Source of the DNA: DASTFY01 sp963829955 | GTDB lineage: Bacteria > Actinomycetota > Acidimicrobiia > Acidimicrobiales > Ilumatobacteraceae | Direction of reading: 5' to 3' | Assembly: GCA_963829955.1 (NCBI GenBank) | Contig: CAWHKS010000005.1 | Coordinates: 124,001-188,000, forward strand | DNA length: 64,000 nucleotides | Part shown: piece after piece, positions 16,062 through 22,508 of the stretch | Position numbering within the stretch: position 1 is the first letter of the stretch | Layout: each line of letters begins with the position of its first letter | Made by a program: the position numbers and the translations under genes | Notes under the pieces: generated by a model | The model's database searches: none | The model's input: the letters and a program-made list of their open reading frames with translations, nothing else | Told to the model about the DNA's origin: nothing

Positions 16062-16773
16062 CTCCGTCGGCGCTGCCGCTTCGGTCGCCGGACGGCATCT
16101 CGGCGTCGGCGATCGTCTCGATGGCCGTCTCGACGACCGGCTCCGTCCCCGGCCCCTCGGACGCGGGGCGGCCACGGTGGCGCATCCACCGGATCAGTTC
16201 GATGACACCCGTGACGCCGAGGGCGATCCCGAAAGCGACGAGGAAGGCGAGTGCATGGTTGTCAGCAAACGCCTTCCCGCCGATGAAGCCGAGGAGGGCC
16301 GCGTAACAGGCCCACACGATGGTGGCGAACGCGATGAACCCGACGAAGCGCCGGAACGGCTGGCGGGTCAACCCGGAGGTGAACGTGACGACGGTCCGGC
16401 CGCCGGGTACGAAGCGCGCGGTGACGAGGAGCATCCCGCCCCGCACCTCGAGCTGGCGGCGCGCCCACTCGAGGCGGGCCTGGCTCTTCGGCCGCTTGAA
16501 GAACCGGCGCTCGATGGCGGGACCGAAGTGCCGGCCGAGCAGGTACGCGGTGGTGTCCCCGAGGAAGGCTCCGGCGAACGCGCAGGCGATCACGAGGCCC
16601 AGCCACAAGTCGCCCTGACCGGCAGCCACGCCGCCGAGGATGACCATCGTCTCGCTCGGCACGATCGGGATCATCGAGTCGAAGTACGCGATGAGGAAGA
16701 TGACGAGGTAGAACCACGGCGAGGTCGACAGCTCCTCCAAGTGGTGGAGGAAGTCGCCCAGCACGTCGAACAT
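16045..16773 (-). CDS. DedA-family membrane protein
   Basis: 242 residues from the ATG at 16773 (MFDVLGDFLHHLE); a GTG at 16782 is in frame but overlaps the TAGCGT hexamer that ends seven bases before the ATG, so the ATG is preferred. The DedA core is visible in PIVPSETMVILGG, GAFLGDTTAYLLGR and VTARFVPGGRTVV with the conserved Arg. DedA proteins act in phospholipid or undecaprenyl-phosphate recycling across the membrane. The hydrophilic C-terminus overlaps the convergent metallopeptidase gene by 17 bases. Confidence 0.9.
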   Translation of the reverse strand: MFDVLGDFLHHLEELSTSPWFYLVIFLIAYFDSMIPIVPSETMVILGGVAAGQGDLWLGLVIACAFAGAFLGDTTAYLLGRHFGPAIERRFFKRPKSQARLEWARRQLEVRGGMLLVTARFVPGGRTVVTFTSGLTRQPFRRFVGFIAFATIVWACYAALLGFIGGKAFADNHALAFLVAFGIALGVTGVIELIRWMRHRGRPASEGPGTEPVVETAIETIADAEMPSGDRSGSADGVSRSS

Positions 16774-16780
16774 CCGACGC

Positions 16781-16786
16781 ACGCTA
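16781..16786 (-). promoter_or_regulatory. Putative -10 of the dedA gene, leaderless
   Basis: Minus-strand TAGCGT, then seven bases, then the ATG at 16773. Confidence 0.45.
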
Positions 16787-16815
16787 CCCAGCGGGTGACG
16801 GCCGGGGCCGAGCGG

Positions 16816-17802
16816 TCAGCGCTCGACGATGCGGTCGACGAGCGTCCGGGTGAGCGGATGCTGCACATCGACCTGATCGCCGATCGACGGGATCGGATCA
16901 CCGGTGGGCACGAAGACCATCGACGTGTGCATGTGCGGCGCCTCGAGCAGGGCCAGGCGCCGGCGGGCGAAGTGGAAGGGGCTGAGATCACCGGCCAGGG
17001 GATGGACGCCGTGGGCCGTGCCGGCTGTGACCATCACGAGGTGCCCATCGGCGGGCACGGGGTGGAGCCGGTAGCCGGCGCGCTGGCCAGCGGCGACCGG
17101 CCGCACCTGGGCCACGTCCGCGGTCAGGTGGAGGAACGACTTGTCGCCGTGCCACAGCGCGGTGCCGAGACGGATGCGCCAACGCTGCCCAGGAGCCGCT
17201 TGGCGGAGAACGGCATAGCTGTCGGCGTCGAGGTGCGACACGTAGATCGTGCTGCCGGCGGGGAGGGCGCGGGCCACGGCCTCGGCCTCCGCGCGGTGGT
17301 CGTCCGCGGTCCCGGCCAGCGGCGGGTGCACCGCGTAGCCGTGCACGTCCATCCCTGCCGCCTCGGCCATTTGCCGCAGCCCGGGCAGCTCGTCCACGGC
17401 GCTCCCGTAACGCTGCATGGCGCCGGCGGCCTTCAGGACGACTGGCGCCCGAAGGCCGGCATCGACGAGCGCGGCGAGGTGCGCCTCGGTGCCGACGGTG
17501 AGGACGGCGGGGCCGACGCCCGGTCGCAGGTCCCGCCCGACGGCCGGCGTCAGCACGATCGGCCGCGGCCCGTCGAGGGCGAGGCCGGCCAGCTCGTGCA
17601 CGGTGCCGACGGCCAGCTCCCGCGGCGTGTCGCCGTCGTCGCCTCCAGCGTCCCCCCACTCGTCGACGGTGTCGACGAGGAACGTCCGGCCGAACCCGTA
17701 GCCGTTGCCCTTGACCACCGGGACCAGGCCGGGATGAGTGGCCCGGACCGCCGCCACGTGGGCCTGCCATCTGGCCCGGTCGACGGTCAAGGTCAGGGCC
17801 AT
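16816..17802 (-). CDS. Divergent alanine racemase-like PLP protein
   Basis: 328 residues, shorter than typical alanine racemase (about 370). The PLP-binding Lys motif is clear (VPVVKGNGYGFG, residues about 27-38), followed by a TIM-barrel pattern. The C-terminal half keeps a GYR that could hold the catalytic Tyr, but the GYADG motif is changed to GTAHG. The C-terminal PTGDPIPSIGDQVDVQ resembles the racemase beta domain. It may racemise or decarboxylate another amino acid, or be a non-racemase. It stands alone between DedA (same strand, upstream of it) and a divergent DUF4395 gene. Confidence 0.7.
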   Translation of the reverse strand: MALTLTVDRARWQAHVAAVRATHPGLVPVVKGNGYGFGRTFLVDTVDEWGDAGGDDGDTPRELAVGTVHELAGLALDGPRPIVLTPAVGRDLRPGVGPAVLTVGTEAHLAALVDAGLRAPVVLKAAGAMQRYGSAVDELPGLRQMAEAAGMDVHGYAVHPPLAGTADDHRAEAEAVARALPAGSTIYVSHLDADSYAVLRQAAPGQRWRIRLGTALWHGDKSFLHLTADVAQVRPVAAGQRAGYRLHPVPADGHLVMVTAGTAHGVHPLAGDLSPFHFARRRLALLEAPHMHTSMVFVPTGDPIPSIGDQVDVQHPLTRTLVDRIVER

Positions 17803-17845
17803 GCGCCCGGCGACGCTAGCCCACGCCCTCCCGGCAATTCCCGAG

Positions 17846-17874
17846 TTGTCCGGTCAGGTTTTCGGACCTAGCCT
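17846..17874 (+). promoter_or_regulatory. Promoter of the DUF4395 gene, leaderless
   Basis: TTGTCC (-35), 17 bases, TAGCCT (-10), then six bases to the GTG at 17881. It is the best-formed example of the recurring arrangement, having both elements. Confidence 0.5.
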
Positions 17875-17880
17875 CGCCTC

Positions 17881-18396
17881 GTGAGCCTGCCCGAGGTGCT
17901 CCGGTTCCCGAACCCCGTCAACGAGGTGGCGGCCCGGCTCGTGGCGGCTGGCGTGGTCGTCCAGGCCCTCGCCTTCCTCGTCACCCGGTGGCCGGTGCTC
18001 CTGTTCACGCTCGCCGCAGGATTCGTGCTCCGCGTGCTCGCCGGCCCGCGCTTGAGCCCGCTCGCCCTCCTGGTGACCAGGGTCGTCGTGCCCCGCCTTT
18101 CCGTGCCGGAGAAACCGGTGCCCGGCCCGCCGAAGCGCTTCGCCCAGGGCATCGGTGCCACGCTCAGCGTGGGCGCGCTCGCAGCCTGGCTGGCCGGCGC
18201 GTCCGGTCTGGCGATGGTGTTGGTGGCGATGGTCGCCGTCGCCGCCACCCTGGAAGCGGCGCTGGCGTTGTGCCTCGGATGCCAGGTGTTCGCGCTGCTC
18301 ATGCGGGCCGGCATCATCCCGCCGGAGATCTGCGTCGCCTGCAACGACCTTCCCGCACGGCTCGCCGCGCAGGGAGCCGTCGGGTCCGACCGCTAG
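17881..18396 (+). CDS. DUF4395 membrane protein
   Basis: 171 residues. The opening RFPNPVNEVAARLVAAG and the C-terminal CLGCQVFALLMRAGIIP, plus CVAC, are characteristic of DUF4395, a three- or four-helix membrane family often found beside thioredoxin-like or rhodanese genes. Here there is no such neighbour. Conserved Cys residues suggest a redox or sulfur role, but this is inference. The GTG start is supported by the promoter hexamers upstream. It ends 4 bases into the convergent DinB-like gene. Confidence 0.82.
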   Translation: MSLPEVLRFPNPVNEVAARLVAAGVVVQALAFLVTRWPVLLFTLAAGFVLRVLAGPRLSPLALLVTRVVVPRLSVPEKPVPGPPKRFAQGIGATLSVGALAAWLAGASGLAMVLVAMVAVAATLEAALALCLGCQVFALLMRAGIIPPEICVACNDLPARLAAQGAVGSDR

Positions 18397-18959
18397 GTCT
18401 GGCGGCCGAGGAAGCCGGCCAGCCGATCGGCGACCGGTGCACCATCCGGGACGTCCACGCGAGGGCCGAAGGGGGCGTCAGGGTCAGGGCCGCGGAAGTC
18501 GTCGGACATCATCCCGGTGGCGAAAGCGAGCAGGTGCTCACCCGTCTCGGCATCCAGCTCGGTGGGCTGACCGGTCGAACGGGCGAGGTCCCAGCCGTGC
18601 GTGTAGACGTCAGCCGCGGCGATCATCACGAACGCCGACCCCGGCATCTCGCCGAACGGAGGCTTCATGATCCGCTCCATGGCGCCGTCGGCGTGGAAGG
18701 CGGCCAGCGCCCGGGCCGAACCGTCAACGAACGAGGCGTGGTAGTCGCTGGCGCTGTAGTCGGGACGCTCGGCCGCTGCCATCGGCTCCTCGCCTGTGGC
18801 GACGGCGGCGAAGAAGTAGCCCCCCGCGACGACGTGGTTGATGATGTCCCGCACCTTCCACGACGCGCACGGCGTCGGCAGGTCGAGTTGGTCCGGCGTG
18901 ATGTTGGCCACGACCGCGTTGGTGGCCGCGTAGGCCCGGTCGAGCAGTTCGGCGCCCAT
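18393..18959 (-). CDS. TIGR03086-type DinB/mycothiol-dependent enzyme-like protein
   Basis: 188 residues from the ATG at 18959, preceded by a strong GGGGGAGGGGG purine run. The N-terminal four-helix bundle starts ELLDRAYAATNAVV, and has TPCASWKVRDIINHVVAGGYFF with a metal-ligand His and DVYTHGWDLARSTGQ with the second His and Asp. This order is that of the mycothiol-dependent maleylpyruvate isomerase N-domain/TIGR03086 family of actinobacteria. It may conjugate or isomerise with mycothiol as cofactor; substrate unknown. Confidence 0.85.
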   Translation of the reverse strand: MGAELLDRAYAATNAVVANITPDQLDLPTPCASWKVRDIINHVVAGGYFFAAVATGEEPMAAAERPDYSASDYHASFVDGSARALAAFHADGAMERIMKPPFGEMPGSAFVMIAAADVYTHGWDLARSTGQPTELDAETGEHLLAFATGMMSDDFRGPDPDAPFGPRVDVPDGAPVADRLAGFLGRQT

Positions 18960-19020
18960 GGTGATCGCCCCCTCCCCCACCCGACGGGCGGGCGCACCGA
19001 GGGTACTCGTGCCCCAGTTG

Positions 19021-19524
19021 TCAGCCGGCCGGAACCTCGACGGCGAGATCGGGCACCACTTCGACCATCGGCTGAGCCGTGAGCAAGGCCGGCGGACCGA
19101 CGACCTTGCACGAGCGACTGCCTCCTCCGAGCACGATGCGGGGCCGCTCGACCACACGGGCGTCGACCCAGATGGGTAGGTCGTCGGGCAGACCGAACGG
19201 CGTCACCCCGCCGATGAGCATGCCGGTCAGCTCGCGTGTCTGGTCGGGATCGGCGAAAGAGGCCTTCTTCACGCCGAGACGCTTTCGGACCACCCGGTTG
19301 ACGTCCAGCCGCGTGGTCGCCAGCACGATGCAGGCCACGTACTTCGGCGGGTCGCTCTTGCCGATCACCACGATGGTGTTGGCGGAGTCCTCGGGGGCAT
19401 AGCCGTACGCGGCACAGAACGCTGCGGTGTCGGCCAGCGCCGGATCGCAGGGGATGATCTCGTGGTCGATGGCGAGTGCCCCGAGGTGGTCGCGGACCCG
19501 CTCCTCGGCGGCGTCGACGGTCAT
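19021..19524 (-). CDS. YbaK/EbsC-family aminoacyl-tRNA deacylase
   Basis: 167 residues, the family length. Family blocks: ANTIVVIGKSDPPKYVACIV, the Lys-rich VNRVVRKRLGVKKASFAD, and the GGVTPFGLP loop near residue 105. These proteins hydrolyse mischarged Cys/Ala/Ser-tRNAs in trans. Minus-strand TAGGTT ends six bases before the ATG, fitting a leaderless start. It is transcribed away from the downstream DinB-like gene with a short gap, so both may be in one unit. Confidence 0.85.
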   Translation of the reverse strand: MTVDAAEERVRDHLGALAIDHEIIPCDPALADTAAFCAAYGYAPEDSANTIVVIGKSDPPKYVACIVLATTRLDVNRVVRKRLGVKKASFADPDQTRELTGMLIGGVTPFGLPDDLPIWVDARVVERPRIVLGGGSRSCKVVGPPALLTAQPMVEVVPDLAVEVPAG

Positions 19525-19530
19525 CCGGCG

Positions 19531-19536
19531 AACCTA
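19531..19536 (-). promoter_or_regulatory. Putative -10 of the YbaK-like gene, leaderless
   Basis: Minus-strand TAGGTT followed by six bases and the ATG at 19524. Confidence 0.45.
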
Positions 19537-19550
19537 ACCGCCCCTCGGCT

Positions 19551-20720
19551 TCACACCAGCCAGCGCGTCGCCCCGGTCGGCTGGCGGAGGGTGGGGCGGT
19601 CGAAGGCGAACTGCGCCAGGTCGTCGGGGGCGGGCGCGCCCGCCGCCAGCGCGGCCAGCGTCCGCCCGAACCACGCTGCGAACTTGAAGCCGTGCGCGGC
19701 GCCTTGGGCCACGAGCACGCGGGGGTATCCGGGCACGCGGTCGAGCACGAAGTCACGATCAGGGGTGAGGGTGTACAGGCAGGTCGCGGTGTGCAGGGCC
19801 GCGCCCAAACGGCCGCCGAAGAACCGGTGGGCGAAGTCGTCCGTGCGACGGAGGATGGCGGCGTCCGGCTCGAAGCGGCGCGTGCCGGCGGTGACCTCGC
19901 CGCCCCCGCAGTCCTGCGAGATCTTGACCCCTGACCGGCCGAAGGAGGGGAACCCGTAGAAGCTCGGCTCGTCCATCCAGATCCATACCGGGAGCCGTCC
20001 CATCGCGAACGGCTCGGGCTCGGGGGCGTCGTAGTACGTGACCTGCTCCTGCAGCACCGTCAACGGGAGCTCGGCGTCGAGACCGCGCAGCAGCTCGTTG
20101 GTCCAAGCGTCGGCCGCCAGCACGACCGTGCCGGCCCGGACCGGCACGTCGACCCCATCCATCATCAGCTCGACGTGATCGTCGCCGGGGCGAAGCTCCC
20201 GCACTGCGACGCCGCCCCTCAGGTCGGCGCCGTGGTCGCGGGCGAGACGTTGCAGCAGCGGTACCGCGCGGTCGGGGGAGACGAGGCCGGTGTCGGCCTG
20301 GACCAGGCCGACGACGTCGTCGTCCACCGTGATGGCCGGCCACCGGCGGCGAACCTCGGCGCCATCCACCACTTCGAAGGGCACGCCCGCGGCGCGCATG
20401 GACGACGTGTAGGTGGCGGCATCGATCGCCGCGCCGGGCGGGAAGAGATCGAGCCCTCCGGTCACCCACACGCACTGCTCACCGGAGACGGTCTCCACCT
20501 CCCGCCAGGCGTCGTAGGCGCCAGCGGTCAGCCGGACGTAGTGCTCGGTGTGGTAGCTGCGGCGGATGATCCGGCTGTGGTCGTGCGAGGCGCCCCGATG
20601 GTGGCCTCCGAGCTCGAACTGCTCGAGCCCCAGCACGCGTTGACCGAGACGGGCCGCGAACAGCGCGGTCGCGCTGCCGATGCCCCCCAACCCGACGATC
20701 GCCACATCGGTGTCAGGCAT
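19551..20720 (-). CDS. FAD-dependent N-methylamino-acid oxidase (MSOX/SolA-like)
   Basis: About 389 residues from the ATG at 20720 (MPDTDVAIVGLGGIGSAT); ATGs at 20726 and 20729 are also in frame. The N-terminal dinucleotide-binding motif GLGGIGSA, the GASHDHSRIIRRSYH block and the C-terminal VAQGAAHGFKFA are hallmarks of monomeric sarcosine oxidase/N-methyltryptophan oxidase. The expected covalent-flavin Cys region near the C-terminus is TATCLYTLTPDRDF, which contains a Cys. It oxidatively demethylates an N-methyl amino acid, releasing formaldehyde and H2O2. The start lies within the 3' end of the Rieske oxygenase gene, so the two are co-translated. Confidence 0.85.
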   Translation of the reverse strand: MPDTDVAIVGLGGIGSATALFAARLGQRVLGLEQFELGGHHRGASHDHSRIIRRSYHTEHYVRLTAGAYDAWREVETVSGEQCVWVTGGLDLFPPGAAIDAATYTSSMRAAGVPFEVVDGAEVRRRWPAITVDDDVVGLVQADTGLVSPDRAVPLLQRLARDHGADLRGGVAVRELRPGDDHVELMMDGVDVPVRAGTVVLAADAWTNELLRGLDAELPLTVLQEQVTYYDAPEPEPFAMGRLPVWIWMDEPSFYGFPSFGRSGVKISQDCGGGEVTAGTRRFEPDAAILRRTDDFAHRFFGGRLGAALHTATCLYTLTPDRDFVLDRVPGYPRVLVAQGAAHGFKFAAWFGRTLAALAAGAPAPDDLAQFAFDRPTLRQPTGATRWLV

Positions 20721-21819
20721 CGCCATCACCCAGACCGGATGTCCGCTCGTCGCCCATCAGCCCGCGGTACCACTGGGCGATGTCGGCGGAGTCGTCCTCC
20801 ATCGGCGCGAACCAGCCGCGCTCGGCCGCGAACGACGACATGCCCCGCTGCACGCTCTCGCCGATGCGCCAGTCCTGCCGGTTGACGAGGTCCCAGAAGT
20901 CGACGGCGTCCGACGGGTCGAAGTCGGGGTCGGTCAACGCGTCGGGCGCGAAGAGGAAGTCGCAGACCACGCTCGTGTTGCCCGCCGACCGTGGCATCAG
21001 CGTGAACGCGGCCACGTGGTCGGCGGACAGGCTGAGCAGCAGGTTGGGGTAGACGAGGCACCCCTTGTGGCCGACCCGCTCGGCGTCGTTCAAGGCCGGG
21101 AAGGGCGAGCGGGTCGTGGTGCCGGTGGCGGTGAACGTCCACGCGCCGTCCCGATGCGGGATGCCGTCGTTCCAGGACAGGTCGGCGCCGCCACCGCGGC
21201 GGAAGGCGGGCACCAGCTCGCACAGCTCGGGGTGGACAGGACCGCAGTGGTAGCACTCGTTGTAGTTCTCGACGATGACCTTCCAGTTCGCCGCGACCTC
21301 GTAGGTGAGCCGGGCACCGGTGCGTAACTCGTCGAGCGGATAGTTGCGCGTCTGTTCGTCGGTGTCGCCGAGCTGCACCGAGAGCGGCGGCGTATCCTCA
21401 GGGTGCAGGCAGACGAACACGAAGCCCCGCCAGACCGTGACGCCCACCGAGTAGAGGGAGGTCCCCTCGGGCACGTCGGTGAGGTGCGGCGCGGCGCGCA
21501 GCGCGCCGTCCAGGCCGTACGTCCAGTGGTGATACGGACAGCGCAGGACCCGGCCGGCGTGACCGGACTCGGGGCCGTCGGCAGGGCACAGCTCGGCGCC
21601 CCGGTGGCGGCAGGTGTTGGCGAACCCCCGCAGCTCGCCGTCGTCACCCCGGACCAGCAGCAGCGCCTCGCCTCCCACCTCCACCCGCTGCCAGTCGCCG
21701 GGGCGGACGAGGCCCTCGTCCCTCCCCACGTGGACCCACTGGCGGGCGAACAGCCGCCGGCGCTCATCGGCGAAGGCGGCCTCGTCCAGGTACAGCCGGA
21801 AGGGCAGCGTCTCGCGCAC
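20713..21819 (-). CDS. Rieske oxygenase alpha subunit (betaine/carnitine monooxygenase-like)
   Basis: 368 residues. Rieske cluster ligands: CRHRG near residue 70 and CPYHHW near residue 94. The mononuclear iron site is NYNECYHCGPVH, with two His and a distal Asp in VDFWDLVNRQDW. The NECYHCGPVHPEL form is that of the quaternary-amine oxygenases (GbcA, CntA, stachydrine demethylase). A following sarcosine-oxidase-like gene, overlapping by a few bases, would fit stepwise demethylation of glycine betaine or a related N-methyl compound. No reductase gene is seen nearby. GTG start; minus-strand TAGGCT lies six bases upstream. Confidence 0.87.
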   Translation of the reverse strand: MRETLPFRLYLDEAAFADERRRLFARQWVHVGRDEGLVRPGDWQRVEVGGEALLLVRGDDGELRGFANTCRHRGAELCPADGPESGHAGRVLRCPYHHWTYGLDGALRAAPHLTDVPEGTSLYSVGVTVWRGFVFVCLHPEDTPPLSVQLGDTDEQTRNYPLDELRTGARLTYEVAANWKVIVENYNECYHCGPVHPELCELVPAFRRGGGADLSWNDGIPHRDGAWTFTATGTTTRSPFPALNDAERVGHKGCLVYPNLLLSLSADHVAAFTLMPRSAGNTSVVCDFLFAPDALTDPDFDPSDAVDFWDLVNRQDWRIGESVQRGMSSFAAERGWFAPMEDDSADIAQWYRGLMGDERTSGLGDGDA

Positions 21820-21825
21820 GGCCGG

Positions 21826-21831
21826 AGCCTA
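21826..21831 (-). promoter_or_regulatory. Putative -10 of the Rieske-SolA-like unit, leaderless
   Basis: Minus-strand TAGGCT followed by six bases and the GTG at 21819. Confidence 0.45.
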
Positions 21832-21874
21832 CGAGGGCGATTCCCGTGGAGGCAGGTTGTAGTCCGACCCATTG

Positions 21875-21884
21875 CGATATATCG
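21875..21884 (+). promoter_or_regulatory. Palindromic operator, probable PadR site
   Basis: CGATATATCG is a perfect 10-base palindrome in an AT-rich patch about 45 bases before the padR-family start. Short AT-rich palindromes of this kind are typical PadR targets, so autoregulation is likely. Confidence 0.5.
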
Positions 21885-21927
21885 TGACCGCACACAACAT
21901 TCCCAAGAAGTGACACAGGAGAGCACC

Positions 21928-22455
21928 ATGAGAGAGGGACGAGGGCGCGGAGAGCGTCATTTCGAGCACAGGTACGAGCGGGGCGGATGGGGCCCGCCGG
22001 GACGGCGCGACGGGCGCCGGCGGCGAGGCGACATCCGCACGGCCCTGCTGGCCGCGCTGGCCGAGGGACCTGGCCACGGCTACGAGCTGATGCAGCGCAT
22101 CGAGGACAAGAGCGAAGGCGCCTGGCGCCCCTCGCCGGGGTCGGTCTACCCGAGCCTCCAGCTGCTGGAGGACGAGGGTCTGGTCAGGAGCAGCGAGCGC
22201 GACGGCAAGCGGACTTACGAGATCACCGACGCCGGCCGCGCCGAGGCCGAGCGCCGGGTGGAAGAAGCCGGCGCGGCACCCTGGGCGCAGGGCGAGCGGG
22301 GCGGCAGCTACGGCAAGCTGTTCAGCCTGCTGCGCCAGGTGGCGCTGGCCGCCCGCCAGGTGGCCAAGGTCGGCACACCCGCACAGGTCGAGCAGGCGGC
22401 CACCATCATGGAGGACGCCCGCAAGCGCCTGTACCAACTGCTGATCGCCGAGTGA
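21928..22455 (+). CDS. PadR-family transcriptional regulator
   Basis: 175 residues from the ATG at 21928, chosen for its AGGAGAG site (21917-21923). A charged Arg/Gly-rich N-terminal extension (about 40 residues) precedes the winged helix: RTALLAALAEGPGHGYELMQRIEDKSEGAWRPSPGSVYPSLQLLEDEGLV is PadR-like through and through (shown only in part by the motifs GPGHGYELM and SPGSVYPSLQLLEDEGL). A C-terminal dimerisation helix follows. It has no obvious target gene; the divergent Rieske-SolA-like unit shares the intergenic region and is a candidate, besides itself. Confidence 0.87.
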   Translation: MREGRGRGERHFEHRYERGGWGPPGRRDGRRRRGDIRTALLAALAEGPGHGYELMQRIEDKSEGAWRPSPGSVYPSLQLLEDEGLVRSSERDGKRTYEITDAGRAEAERRVEEAGAAPWAQGERGGSYGKLFSLLRQVALAARQVAKVGTPAQVEQAATIMEDARKRLYQLLIAE

Positions 22456-22508
22456 TCCAGGCCAGCACCTGAGCGGGCCCGCTACCCTTGGGTGGCCCGT
22501 CGGGGCGG

